From Nautilus pompilius (lineage: Eukaryota > Mollusca > Cephalopoda > Nautilida > Nautilidae): a DNA stretch of 64,000 bases. The position numbers were made by a program, and so were the translations under genes. The notes under the pieces are model-generated. The model did no database searches. It saw nothing but the letters and a program-made list of their open reading frames with translations, and was not told the origin of the DNA. The stretch is taken from the NCBI GenBank assembly GCA_018389105.1, contig JACATO010000095.1, forward strand, positions 1 through 64,000, in the 5' to 3' direction. This document shows, piece by piece, positions 50,160 through 63,393 of this stretch (position 1 is its first letter; each line of letters starts with the position of its first letter).

Positions 50160-52330
50160 AACACATTCTATATGAGCGACAGTGATGATGAATATAAAAA
50201 TAGTACAAGCGGATCCGAGTCAGCCGCAGCTTCAAATCTATTTTTTACTGTTTTCATTTGACAAAGATCTCAGCTTCAGGATGATTCGTTTTGGGGAGCC
50301 ATTTAAACTACCCTATTTCTCTCTAATGAGAGAACCCCTGTCTTTTTCAAATGCAGCATCTTCTTGACAAATTAATGATACACAAAGTTATCCTGCCAGA
50401 AAACACCAGAGAAACAGTCTGATTTCCAAGCTTTATTCTTCACTCCAGATTTTTCTGCAGCTTCAGTATCAAAAGACACAGACAAAGAGGATCAGATGCA
50501 GCGTCTTTATGTTAGTTGTATTAAAGATATTTAACGATTGTTGAAAGATGTCTTCAAAGCTGATACAACCATTTCGAAAATTTTTGGTAAATGTTTTAAA
50601 TCATCATCATCATCATCCAACGCAAAACCAAATAGTTTTCAAACTTACAGAAATAGACTATGTCAAGTTGCTACAAAAAAGCACATGTTCTTTTCTTTTG
50701 TAAAGGAAGGTCACCGGTTTGGTTCACTCGCTTTTATATTTCTGTTACCCCAAACTCTCATTTCGTTTATTTGAAAACTTAGTTTTCGGTTTGCTCTTTA
50801 AAAGAGTGATATTGGACAAGTAAACAACTCTCATTTTCATCCAAAAAGTAGTGCAACCTCCTTTTGAACAATCAATGCGAGTTTCTAACCTTTTGAGACA
50901 AAAGAACGTTCAAGCTTAGGTTACATAGCTGACATTAATTCGCATACTTTCTCTCAGAAATAATCTTTTTGAAAATGTCTTTGTAGGACACCCTGAAGTA
51001 TTTTCTAACAAGGTCGACGACTAATTCAATTCTTCTTATTGATTGCCGTATGTGAGGAATTGAACTTGACTGAACCAGATCTTCGCCAAGTCACTACTTG
51101 AGAAGGTTCTGACGGGCAGTATATCAAGTTGAACGTCCGTGACCTTTTTGCAGCTAAACTTAGATTGAGCAAAGAATTCATGCAGGATGCTATTACTTGG
51201 GACAGTCTATCTTCTTGGATTGGCAGCTGATGATTCCAAGGTAGTCGCCTAATTTTTCAGCGTATCATGATCAAATTTAGGATGAGCAAAATTCATACTC
51301 ATCTAAGAAACATTCCATAAAAAAACATGAAAGTGAATTTTTGAGACACTCAAATTATCGAATATGCTCATCAAACTGATAACCAGGGAGAAAAACCAAC
51401 AGGGTGTAGCTGCTGAAGAGACTCTAGATGAGGTCGATGATCTAGAACGTGTGGAGAAACTTCCTGTGCAGGCTGTCTTGAATGGTTTTATCATACAGGA
51501 AGTTGGTTAACTGTTGGTGCGCTGCTCTAAGGTTTCAGCGATTTGACACATACTCCTCTCTTTTCATGCTTTCAAGTGCTAGAGGAAACTCTAAACACAA
51601 CTGCCTAGAGCAAAACTGACATCTGTAAATGGTGTCCTTATTCCATCCTCGATGAATGCGACCGCTTAAAGTCTGACTTGTGAAAATTTGCACCGACACC
51701 AAACCCGACAAACAGACCTTCAGAAATGTCAAGATCCCTTTTCCAAATAAAGAGGCTTCGTCACCAAAAGTGGTGTTGCTGCGATAAGGACAGTTGCGTT
51801 GATGCTGTCAAAGACTCTCTCAAACCATATTCTTCCTCTCTCATTTCTCTGATTAAGTTTCTAGAAAAAAGTTTGAGCCATGGCCTCATTGAGTTCGAAT
51901 TTAGCTTGACTGTTTTGATTTTGATAAAGATTTAACTAAATTTGAGCTCTTTTGATGACCTCATGAGGAAACCATTCGGCCTTGAGTATATCACAATGCT
52001 CGTCAATTCAATGTTGATAAAAAAAAACAATTTGAAAAGGGGTGGCAAAGATAATCCGAAGATATACACACAAGAGCAAGTCTAGTATGAGCTCCTCACT
52101 GATAGACATTATTTTAAATACTCACTTAAATTCATCGACTTTGCCGTTAGATTTTTGTTTTAAACAGTGTACTGTTGAAAGTCAGATATCAACGGTTAAA
52201 TCCATCGAAACTCCCTAGAGAATCTGCTGCATCAAATGGCCCTCATCCATTGATCAGTATGTATAAAGTTGAAGATGCTCTTGATGCACACTTTGGAAAG
52301 GACTAATACTTTTGCATAACTGACTCAAAA
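50160..52330 (+). pseudogene. Decayed coding-like region, unrecognised
   Basis: The plus strand has protein-like fragments in shifting frames: an acidic N-terminus-like piece from ATG 50172 (MSDSDDEYKNSTSGSESAAA), a Ser-run piece near 50.55-50.7 kb, EETLDEVDDLERVEKLPVQA near 51.4 kb, and a Cys-rich frame from 51726 with KWCCCDKDSCVDAVKDSL. Stops and frame changes separate them. It could be an old transposon or processed pseudogene. I do not recognise a family. Confidence 0.3.
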
Positions 52331-52489
52331 TGATGTGTTTCTAAACCTGTAGATCGCCATTTTCAAAAAAGGGAAAGAATTACCGACTTTACCTGGATAG
52401 TTTTCACGGTTCCACGATACTTTGAATAATACATTTTTTCTATCTTTGTAAACTTAATATAGAGTAACCTTGAAAATCTATTGCTAGGA

Positions 52490-52900
52490 AGCAAAATGTT
52501 TTTAAACGCCCCGCGTATACTATATTGGCAATGATTAACCTTAGAAATATTGTTCGATTACACGTGCCCTATATGGACGAGCGTTATCGTTCACTAAAGT
52601 AAAGTTACCACCATTTGCACCTGTGATGAGACTCAGAATCTTATTCCTGTTCCTCGTTGCAGTTAGGGCACCTTTTTAAAATATGCAGATCTGTACGCCC
52701 ACTCAAACAACTCTCTACCACTACACTGATCCCTTCCCATGATGCTTATAGAGTGGTTGTGTTCCACGTACCCTACAGATGCATCAATAAAGAGAACATG
52801 GCTCCAGTCGTGTGGTGGCCAAGCAACATGTTCACGGCCTCGGTTCAGCCGCTGCCGTATATGGCGGCGAAATATACTCGCACCTGCTTTACGTAATTTC
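52490..52900 (-). pseudogene. Second decayed Tc1-like transposase remnant
   Basis: The minus strand encodes HVAWPPHDWSHVLFIDAS near 52.8 kb, which aligns with the Tc1 W-S-x-V-L-F-T-D-E block. Further on is NDNARPYRARVIEQYF at about 52.55-52.6 kb, the D-N-A-R-P-H block with the second catalytic Asp. The C-terminal SPDLNP block is not seen. The frame is broken between and after these blocks. Confidence 0.6.
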
Positions 52901-53194
52901 GTTCTTTATCGAAATTTCGAGAAAAGTCAAGTCTAGAATTTACTGGGACAGTAACGCAATCCGGGGACAGAAAGGGGACTACGAAACTAACCATACAAGC
53001 AATAGTAATAAAAAATACACTCAAAAGAAATAATTCGGACACAAGACAATTACAAACAGAGATGTGCGAATATGAGAAAGATATTTCAGCGTAAAAAATT
53101 TTAATTAAAAAATCGAAACGTAAAAATTAAAAAAAAATCACATCCAAGCTTGAACGTCTTGTAAGATGACTGAAAGTAAGGTGTGTGTGTGTTA

Positions 53195-53525
53195 GATTGT
53201 GAAGCTGGTGATCTCATGAAATTCTTGAAATATTCAGTAAATTCGCGAAATCACTGGTTTCAGTCACGGACTTCAGGAATTTACTAAAATCCCTGAATTG
53301 GAGTGCCAGGGATTTCAGAAAATTACAATAATATTTTATCCTTATAAAAGCATAATGATCTCTTAATATTTTATTAATAAAACATAATGATCTCTTAGTA
53401 TTTTATTAATAAGACCAAACAGTGTTCAATTATAGTGCAGGTGATAAGTTCCTGAGTGAAACCAGAGATTTCGTAAATTTACTGAATATTTGAGGAATTT
53501 CATGAAATCACTAGTTTCACAATTT
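53195..53525. repeat. Fold-back element with ~65-bp inverted arms and an internal 32-bp tandem duplication
   Basis: The reverse complement of 53205-53275 resembles 53455-53522 over most of its length; shared blocks include TTTACTGAATATTT and GAATTTCATGA. Between the arms, a 32-bp unit containing CATAATGATCTCTTA is repeated at 53351 and 53383. It could be a non-autonomous inverted-repeat transposon; I see no clear target duplication. Confidence 0.6.
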
Positions 53526-55924
53526 TACTGTAACCTCGTATATATATGCCTTCATGTCTGCCATTTGTAAAGGTCTTGGCTTTGTTCGTTTTGATTCATT
53601 TTCGTTTTTATTAAATAACAAAATGGTATTATGATAAATATTTTTGTGGGGCAACAAGACGGATAATTACTGTAGCGCCATTAATCTGCGAGTAGCTTGA
53701 ACAACTCTTGGAAGTTTAGAAGACAGCACTTGGTTCATTTTCATTTTAAAAGACTGGTGGCATGAACTGAGCACGGATATACCTGCAGAATTTTTTAAAA
53801 AATTTAACTAAAACTGGCTTGCAATCTGTAGAAATATCATTACTAAAATTGAAAAAAGATGTTCAACTGCCACATTCCTACGTCCAATAGAACATGTAAC
53901 AAAGAATTGTTTAATGTTAATGATTGTTAAAACATTCAGCAAAATGTTGTATTTACTATTCTGGAAGAATGTTGTCAGTGTTTCGCAATTTATGACAATA
54001 TTTAAAAGACTCATGACATTTGAATGCTGACTTTAATGTACAAACTGAATAAGTAATTTATTGTTTTTTGTGTAAATGGAAATAAAGTACTTGGCTACTA
54101 TCACCATATGGTATTTTGTAAGATCGATTTTTTTAGCCTACGTTGTCCTCATTATCATTCGTCCTCACCACAATAACAGGGTATTATAAACCCTAACCTC
54201 ACATCACTGAAAATAATCAAGATGTGTGAGTATTCTACTTTAGTGCGTGCCAAAGTATGCTAGCTCTTGCTGCTTGCTTATCAGAATCCAGTGAAAAGGT
54301 GTCTTGTTTAAATGTTCAATAAAATCTGGAGATGAGAGGCCTCACTTCTGTAGCAAGTACACCTACTCATATTTCCAAGGTGACAAATAAACTCAGAAAT
54401 CTGTATCTGGCCATAGATGTTGGCAGATTTTAAAATGTCCCTTTAAAGACTGCATGATATTGGGTTCTTTAAACAATAAATATACTTGACTTTATGTGTA
54501 TAAAATTAAACAAAAAGTAAAAATTCACTTTTTAACAAATTATTACTTTATTATTATTATTATTATCGTATAGCTTATTTTTACTTGAAAAAATGCATCG
54601 ACAGCAAGTCCGCCATGTCAGTGACCAACCAATTGGTACACAGGATGCTAGCTGTAAATGTCTGACATTCTTAAAAATATACCCAAGTACGTTATAAATG
54701 CACCGATCCGATATTGAACTCGTTTGGCGCATGCAGTACATTTGTTGTCACCGATAAAGTGACACCGCTTCGAATGTTCAGAAGTGGTGTGAACGGGAAA
54801 ACGTATTTAAGCGAAATCTTGGCAGACATCGTTGTCTCTTGGGACCTTACCGAAAACTTCACAGGGCAGAGGAAAATACAGGATTTCAGTTAGAACTGTA
54901 TAGGAGCGACAAGGCAACAATGCGTGACGGGTATGGTGACTGCGGGGAAAATCTACCCGCTACCGTATTTCTGAAATGACCTTCTACTTCAGTATATATA
55001 TATATCAGTCGCTGAATGACTGTTACACAACCTGCGTTATAAGCTAATGTAGTGTATGAAATAAATCACAATTAAAGTTCAAAGTTTTCAGTTTGCACTA
55101 TATATATATTTTAATTATAATTTTTGTTGAATCTCATAACTTAAGAATAGTTTTCATATTAAAAGTTAATTTATTAGCGAAGATGTATTTATAAACTTAC
55201 TTCAATGACTATTTTATTTCAAATTATTAATTATTAATATAAAAGCTGGTGCTTTCGCAAAATGCGTCATTCCACTACGGTTGCCGTTCCAGTCAGTGAC
55301 AAACGTTTTACCCAGAATACTTCGGTCAGTATGGCAGCCGGATGTCCAGAAAGGCCCATAATTGAAAGAAATGCCGCTGAATGCTAATGTAGTATAATCC
55401 AAATTGTAATATTCTTATTCCGCGTACCTTGTCTACAAATACCTGAAGCGTCTGTGTAATGCAATGGTTACTGCTAACTGGCGTGTCGTTCCTCTACCTC
55501 GCGGAGTCTGGAACTTGAGCAGGAAAGTTGCTTTTATCCCCTACTAAATTTTCCACGTTGTAAAGACAAGATGTCTTATAGTCACAGTTAACCCATTAAA
55601 GATGGTGACTGTAACATAAATTCCGTGCGACCTTCCTGCAGGCCAATCACCTGAATAAAGTCATGTAGCGATTACTTTTGTACTTCACACACAGGTTTAT
55701 AATCTGCTGTTTCTCTACATCTAAACGTATATAGCAGTCGCTGCACACATTAAATATGAAAAACCATTTAGATGGTGTAAGAAAACATCGCTCTTTGGAA
55801 TTAAAAAAAAAATTAATGTCCCATAAATTAGACAATTGCACAAAATTACTAACGTTCACACGATACTACAATATTTTGCTCTCTCACACACATACACACG
55901 CTCTCTTATTATTATTATTATTAT

Positions 55925-55980
55925 GAAGGGCAGTGGCCTAAGTGGTTAGTATACTTAATGTCGGCTACATTGTATCCATA
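55925..55980 (+). repeat. tRNA-like A-box sequence (SINE fragment)
   Basis: GTGGCCTAAGTGGTTAG (from about 55933) matches the tRNA A-box/D-loop pattern. No clear B box follows, so only the head of a SINE or a decayed copy remains. An ATT microsatellite lies directly before it. Confidence 0.35.
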
Positions 55981-56949
55981 TTTTAAAACCTATAAACGAA
56001 GATGCATTTCGAAATAAACGCGTCAAGGGATACTTTAGACCGAGGGGAAGTTTTAGCCGTCCAAGTTTACATCTCGCTCACTCGTATCTCTGTGCCCAGT
56101 ATAGATAAAAGCTAACTTTCTGGCTCTCATTCTTCGTAGTTCAAACTGGTCACCACGCATGCGAACCTGTAAATTCACAAAGTAGCGATTTTAACTTCTC
56201 GTCCACTCCATGACGCCGTCGATAAAACTGGGGGGGGAACTATCTACTGATACTCTTGGACTTGTGCCGTTCCCTTCTTCTGAGTCTTAGAAGTCTAAGT
56301 CTTTGTTAGAATCAATAGACGCAGAACTTTGCATAATTCTCACTCTTGTGACACAAGATGATTCCATCCCTTATAGTGCCAGATTTGTACAAAGGCACAG
56401 TCTGTGAACCATAGTTATGAAGTTCATGTGCTGAGAGATACTCTTCTTCCCTTCATTCACTTCAATTCTTTATCTAAAAACCTAAATCAACGAAATAGTG
56501 AGAAGCAGCGTTTTGTCTGAAACACTGGAGATAAATCCTGAATTAAGGGGAAGCTTGGCGTCACAAAGGCGAGTCTGCATCTGCTTCAAAAAATTCGCCA
56601 ACGATATTCTCTGTTTTCAAGAACTGACTTCAGCAGAAGGACAAAGAAAAACATTTACAGCTTTTTGATTAACTGAACGATACATTCCTCAAGATCAAGT
56701 TTCAGATATGGACTGCGATATGAAATAGTCCAAAATTAAATAAAATAATCGATCGTCGATTACATATATTGTTGCGGGGCGATAGTCGGAGATATCGTAT
56801 GCAGTTCACAGAAAATAACCAAACTATTACTATTATTATTATTATTACAAGATTACACTGTGAAATTATGGTACAGATATGGCCAGTACGTTAACGCTTA
56901 TACCAGAAACAGTAATGCCGTGCTTCTTGTTTATAATGGCCCTGAATGA

Positions 56950-57015
56950 TGGCAGTGGTCAGGTAGCTCAAGTTGGCAGACGAGAGGTTTTGACGGAAGT
57001 CGAGTTCTTCAGGAG
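56950..57015 (+). repeat. tRNA-like SINE fragment
   Basis: GGTAGCTCAAGTTGGCAGAC (about 56962-56981) fits the A box and D-loop. GTCGAGTTCTTC (56999-57010) is a degenerate B box at tRNA-like distance. Confidence 0.45.
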
Positions 57016-59159
57016 GGGTAGGTGAATGGTTATCGATCTTCGGTCCTAGCGTGAGCGGGGGTCGGACCCGAAGGCTGGTGGTGGATTGCTCTCTATGCAG
57101 TCTCAAGTCTCCCTCTGTAAGACCAAGGCGGTCTCATAGATACAAGATCAGTGTTGCCTCTACCTCCAGTGTAATTAACCCCCCCCCTCCCGCTGGGTCA
57201 TTGAAACCTGTCCGAACGATTGTAAGTATGAAATCTAATGGCTTAGTACGAGCGAGCCAATGATAATCGGTTGGCCACCACTTACTAATGTACCAACAAA
57301 TCAGATAGTCTTACGACCATTCGCTTCTTCTCTATATGTTCAGTTATTTTTAAAATGACGGGTGAACAGCGATCAATTACTTCCGGTTCCGTTAACTGAT
57401 GTTCCGCGTTTTTTTAAATGTCATCTGAGGTCTTAGGATCACTAGCAGGATGTAAATTCGGTAGCAATTAATTACATTTTATATATTTAGATCATAATGA
57501 CTTACAGTAATTCGGCTAAAATGATCAGTTTTCTATTTCGTTTTATCCAACCCCCACCAAAAAATGGCTTGGAATATTATGCTTAAAAACTGTCAGAATA
57601 ATTTTATTTACTTATTATATATTTCAATATAATTTGTAAACATTCAAAATCCTTGTATAACCCGCACCCAACCAGCAAGGCCAATCTAGAGCGACTGGGG
57701 AATATTAGTGGTCAACACGGCTAAACTAGTAGCGACCATCTTGATCAAAGTGAAGCTGGTTAGTTGTGACCTTTAAGTCTAAAATTACTACTTGGATTAT
57801 ATTTTTCCAGTCTGTGCCGGTGGTGATGGACTTAGCGACGCAGCAGCTGACTGGGATGATGGTTGGCTCTGTGATAGTGGCAGGATGCTGATACGCAGTT
57901 ACATCTTCTATATACAGACGAGTTATTCGATACACCTTGGCCAGCCAGCGAAAGACTAGTCGGCTTCAGGCCTTAATAAAAAATCATCAATCAACTCAGT
58001 TTTAGAAAACTGTTTAAATGATAATGGTACAGATTTGTATGGAAAACAACCAGCTTTCATTATATTCCCTGAGGTTAAGACGACTTTTCAATTTGTTGCA
58101 CGGTGTCTAACACCAATTCTAGGAGAGCTTAATGGCCGCTGAGCGACCTCGCAGCTGTTGACATAAAGACTTCAATTATCGACATTGTTTCATCGCGCGT
58201 CCTCCTTTCATTTTCTCCTTCCTGATATAACTGGGAAACAGGGCAGGTGTCCATCACAACTGAATTTGGAAGAAAACATTCTCGTGGTTCTTAGCAGCAT
58301 ATGTAGCTACGACATTTCAAAAAAGTTCAGTATAGTATGTGAATGTTTCACAATCACAACACGGATTCCAGCTTCCATATTTACGCTGCTGCATTCCTTC
58401 TCGTGAAGACTAGCAATGAGCGATATATAATCAGAATGCAGATTCTTCTTATCACCGAGTCGTGCGCCGCGCACCTCTGGCATAAATGTTGCTATCGTGT
58501 CACTTTAAAAATCTGTACATGAAGACATCTAAAATTTTAGCTAAAAAAACATAAAAACATCATTTGGGGGAAATATCGAACTGTTCTTACGTCAAGAGAA
58601 CAATGGCGCTGGCTGGACCCCACCCGGCACCACTCGAGTAGTTCCGCAGAATGGGTGACGTAGCCAAAGTCTCTAGTATAACTCTTCATTTTTAGCGGGT
58701 CCCCACCTCGCATCAATCCAGTGGACTACCGCACCGCCCTCAAGCTCCTCAACATCCCCTTCTAGGGGTCGTGCAATGTGCTAGTGTCTTTCCGGTTTCA
58801 TTTAATATCCAGAAAAGAATAACAGTCGACATTTCGAGAAAACGTTTCTTTGTCGTCGTCATCAGGGAAATCCATAACAGTTTAAAAGGCTGGTTTCTAC
58901 TTTAGAGATGTAGTTTGCTCAAATAGTTTTAAGATAGATTACCGGTTTTTAAACTTTTCTAAAAGAAAACTTACAAATAATGAAATGAAATAAAATAGAC
59001 TGCTTAAAGTGTGATACCGATGGGGAAAACAGTGTACCATTCCGAAACCTAACAACTCAGTCGGTGATTACTAGAGTTTTTGTCTCGGGTATTTTACGTG
59101 AAATATTAACAATGGAAGTAGGTCGTTAAAAAGTGGTAAGTGCTTCACAGAGTGGCTAC

Positions 59160-59245
59160 TGAAGTAGCTCAGGCGAAGCGGTAGCATCCGAATTATGATG
59201 CGGAGAGAGCTGTGGATTCCGAGTGTGCCAGTTCAGCTTCTTCGC
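59160..59245 (+). repeat. tRNA-like SINE fragment
   Basis: GTAGCTCAGGCGAAGCGGTA (about 59164-59183), followed by GCATCC, reads as a tRNA A box plus D-arm with a short insertion. The downstream B box is only weakly recognisable. Confidence 0.35.
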
Positions 59246-61561
59246 CCGCCGGCACCACCGGGTCTCGTTCTTCCTTAAATTTGCAAGTTTTCTGGCTCGT
59301 CCAATAGAGCAGCTGTCACGGTATTGCCGCCTTGTTTTGGTGTGCATGAGTTTTCGAAGCTAGGGCACCAACCAGTAATGAACTCTCTCTCTCTCTTCTC
59401 AGCTCATCGAGGCAATTGTTGCAAATAAGGGCCATTTAAAAAATTCTCTTATTCAACCGTAAAGATTTTGCGGAAAATGTAAGCAGATTACCAAGAATAC
59501 AATTAATTAAGCTAGACAATAGATATCCAGTGAGTAGTAAAATCGTAAGTGCCCTATTAAAGGCAATTATGCACTTCCTCATTGGCCGGCACACATTGAT
59601 CACTGAACATTGAGAGAGACAAAGCTGCATCCACCTGATAACGTGAAAAGCCGTCTTCTCGTGGTTGGTAGGGCAGTGTAGCATCAAGACTAGGTGGTGT
59701 TATTACATAAAGATAACTCAGTCAAAGCATCCACGGCTAGCAACCTAAGGTAAGTGAGTTTCAACCCCCCCTTTTTATTTTATTATTATATTATTATTAT
59801 TATTATTATTATTATAAGGCGACGTGGTTTATTCTTTTCTAAGTGTTTTCACGTTAACTGTTTCAAATTAAATAAGTCTGATAAATTGTTTTAAGTATCT
59901 TCAATTTCCATGGCGATGAAGTCGCTCGGTCAGTTGCGATTATCTCCCCCTCGATCAATGTTTCTTTCTGACTAGTTCTATCCGTCTCTCTACGAGCGCC
60001 GCGGGTAAAGAATTTAGCGCTACACGACTCTTTGTGGTGACGATCTCTATTCGTCCAAGACGGCCACACGGCTGTACTTCCTCGTCCGTCACCTCTAAAT
60101 CACGCGGCAATTAGGTGACTGGAAAATGACAAGCAAATGTAAAAAAAAAAAAAAAAAAAAAAAACCTCGAATTTGAGATACTACTAAATTAAATTAGGAA
60201 AATATAGCAGCTTTGCTCTACGGATTAACGCCATGAAGCTTTCAGTGGGGGGCGGTCGGGCGAAACCCAACCGGATAATGCTCACAAAGAGGCTGTTACT
60301 TGGACGTTCAGTTCCCGGTTCTTTAATGATCTAGGGGAAATAATTCTAATTTTGCCTTTCCTTATAAAAGGGGAGAGCTTTTCTATTTTAAGGTTAGAAA
60401 AGCGTTTTTTTTTTTTTTTTCCCTTTCTTTACTAAATTGAATCAAGAAAAAACACTTAATGAAAATGTAGCTGATTCACTTTCGGTCACCCATCCTATTA
60501 CCATTCTTGGTTTCGATGTAGAACCACTATTCTTTTTTTAATTTTCTTTTAACTATCGTAATGTTTGGAAATGTCCTCTTATTTTTAAATCTATTGTGTT
60601 GTTTTCTTATTTTTGCTTAAGTATAAATATTTTAAATTTAAATTCAAATGCAACTTTAAAGCAAATAAATTGTAATAATTAATATGACAATAGCCACCTC
60701 CCAAAAATCTTAATTATTATCTACAAAACATGAAAAAGGAAAACATTTTTAACATATACAGCAAGTATTTTCTCAACAATTCCACATATCTGGTATCAGT
60801 AATCCAAAACATATTTATGGACATTTTAACTTTCCCACTGACATTCTAATAAGTGACTAATGGTATTATCCACTTCATTTAAAGTTACACACACAAAAAT
60901 CCTTTTATGAAGTAATGGAATATTAGGTTTTTCCTAGTCACATCTTCCTAACTATTACTCCCCACTACTACACAGCTGCATGTATACACTGCAACAAACA
61001 CAGCTTCTGCAATTCTACTTATTTAACCTAACACCCACACATTGCTATCATCATTTGAACATTTCCAAAATAGGAAGTTCATCCAGGATTTGCTTACTCA
61101 CTGCTACAAAAAGGGCTGCTGAAGTAGTCAGACAACCGCTTTTCCTAATAATGTTGATGTCAAATGCACACGACAATCATGAGTAAGTGAAGTAATCACA
61201 TAAAAATAGAGGGTTTGTAAATTTTCCAATCACTTTATTAGTAGTAACAGAAGGAAGTAGTAAAGCTGATGGACTAAAGAATTAGTCACAAATTACATCA
61301 AAATTTAGCAGCTAAAAAAGGTTGTGGGCTTAAGACCAATTCAAGTACTTGCATGATTTTTAAAAAATAGAAACTCCTACCGAAAATTAACATCAGTGAA
61401 CTCCAAAAGTCTTTCTCAAAGTTTATTATAGCAAAACGAAAAGATTCTGAGACATAGTTCATTAGTTAGTTCAATTTCCACTAATAAGGTGATGAAAAAT
61501 GCCCAAACTAATCTTCTACTTTCTGTAAATAAAATATCCACGGTACTTTTCTATTCTTTTC

Positions 61562-61819
61562 AAGGTAATGATACTATTATGCCTTTTGGTCCAGAAATGG
61601 TATTCTGAATGTTACTACCCTCCATACCATATAATCTCATACCAAAACATACTGTGGTACATAATTTGCAAACAGATAACATTAATATTTTCTTACCTGA
61701 TTTTGGATTTATCAAGCATATCTGGGATGGAATAAATCTAGAACTTCTACTACCCAGAAGTTTTCCACAAGTTATCACTTGATTATTTTGCACACTGCCA
61801 TACACCAGCAAAAACACTT
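61562..61819 (-). CDS. Possible exon of an unrecognised protein
   Basis: On the minus strand an open frame starts after a CACAG acceptor at 61820 and ends at TGA (61562-61564). It encodes about 85 residues, including LLVYGSVQNNQVITCGK and RSSRFIPSQICLINPKSG. Its composition is less Lys/Asn/Ile/Phe-skewed than random AT-rich frames here. A CAG|GTAAGA donor (61696) and CACAG acceptor (61652) would remove 45 nt in frame, so the piece could be one exon or two; a 45-nt intron is unusually short for an animal. I do not recognise the product, and it may be chance. Confidence 0.25.
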
Positions 61820-62060
61820 CTGTGCAATTAATATCTTTTCTTATTAAAAAACATCCATGAAATAGATACGCTTAACTGTTCTGCATAAAATATCTATGAT
61901 AAACTACCAAAAATTTTTGTTGAATTCAAATTTTGACACAATGGCAAACTTAGAATCTGATTACTACTGCCAGATTGATAAATATTGTATTATCTATTTT
62001 ATTTTTTAATATAATTGAAATTTTAAAAAAATTAATCTTTCACTTTAATTTTTTTTTCAG

Positions 62061-63393
62061 TTGTTTCAAAATATTGATTAAAACAACAATGAATGAAATT
62101 AAAGGTAAATGTGTATGTACCACTGCATGACTAATTATTTCAATTTTTTTATTTCAATCATATTCCTGATTGATTTATGATGTACTGAGTAATTTATCCT
62201 TTCATGTTATATATCAGTTTTAAATTTTACAGAAATTTTTCTTCTTTAAAATCAATTTTAGTGTGTTCAACTGATTAAGTCATCTACTGTCAAATCCAAA
62301 AGTTGTAGATTATCTCCATAAAATATCTATGCTTGTTATTTTTCTTCATGGATTTACTGTTGTGAATTATTTTGTGGAAAGGTAAATCATTTAGTTAAAA
62401 TCTATCTGTGCCTCCCTTATTATGTACTAGTACAAAATACACTAACACTACAGTTAACCTAACTGTGTGTTTTATCTATGAAATCCATTTTTTGTTGACT
62501 TTCTAAGGAAGAATCAACTGTATAATGTTACAATGTTACATTTAAATTAGCTAACTATTGCACTGAATTGATAAACTTGACTTTAAATCATTTTGAATAT
62601 GCAACTTAGAAAAAATTGGCATAATATTTCACAACATTAAAAAATTTTCCATATACACAAACCACTTGACAACCAAAGCTTATTGTACATCAAAAAATGT
62701 AGAAAATCTTATAATATATTTATATAAAAATAATTTTTTTATTAATTCTAGACAATTCAGTATAAAGGACTAAGAATTACAGATACATTTTTTTTTAAAT
62801 CTGATATGAATCAATTTAAACTTCATTAATTCTAGGCTAAATATATAATAGTAAATCTTCAAATGAATAAACTGTCGTGTATTTAAAACATATTTGTAAG
62901 TTTATTATTTGTATTGACTTAGAACTGTTTAAAAGTTTCAACATGTTGTAATAGTTCTAAAATGTTAGAGCTATTTGAAAAACCTAAGTTGTCAAGTAAT
63001 TGTTACAACCATAGAAGAAAAAATTTCAAGGATAAAATTAAAAATTATACAAATTTTAAAAAAAAGCTTCTGCTGTTTTAGTTTGTTAAACAAGCAAAGA
63101 TCCTTTGCAGACTAAAAGTTTGAGCTAGTTTAGTAAAGGAATAATATGGGAAAACAAGAGGTATGTTAAGTGTTACAGCCATGTAGGTGCATTTATGACA
63201 TTAAACATGTTGAATATGTCAGATAAATTCACTTAAAAGCATATTTCCTAGAATAATATGTGAAATAATTCATAAAAAATACTGAATTCTATTATATGAT
63301 AATATTTTTTTATCTTTCAGGTAATTTAATTGCTGAAATATTTCTTTGCACATGTATCATTTGTCTTCTGTTTTTCTTCTGTGCCAGTGCCAG
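62061..63393 (+). CDS. 5' exons of a gene for an N-terminally membrane-anchored protein (continues past window)
   Basis: Exon 62061-62104 follows a strong acceptor (TTTTTTTTTCAG), carries a short 5' UTR and ATG at 62089 in a good context (AACAATGA), and ends phase 1 before GTAAAT. Exon 63321-63393 (73 nt) lies between TTATCTTTCAG and CAG|GTGAGA and continues the frame: MNEIKG, NLIAE, then a hydrophobic run IFLCTCIICLLFFFCASA ending before an Arg. That gives 29 residues with one predicted membrane segment close to the N terminus, typical of a signal anchor (type II) or uncleaved signal. An upstream non-coding exon must exist. The family cannot be told from this fragment. Confidence 0.6.

Larger units (their letters stand above)
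53530..61555. other. Intergenic, SINE heads and microsatellites, no supported gene
   Basis: It holds ATT microsatellites (54541-54566, 55907-55923, 56828-56846, 59781-59816), a 24-base poly-A (60141-60164) and a poly-T (60405-60420), besides the SINE fragments listed separately. A good plus-strand donor (AAG|GTAAGTGAG) at 59750 has no matching exon. Open frames here are short and featureless. Confidence 0.4.
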
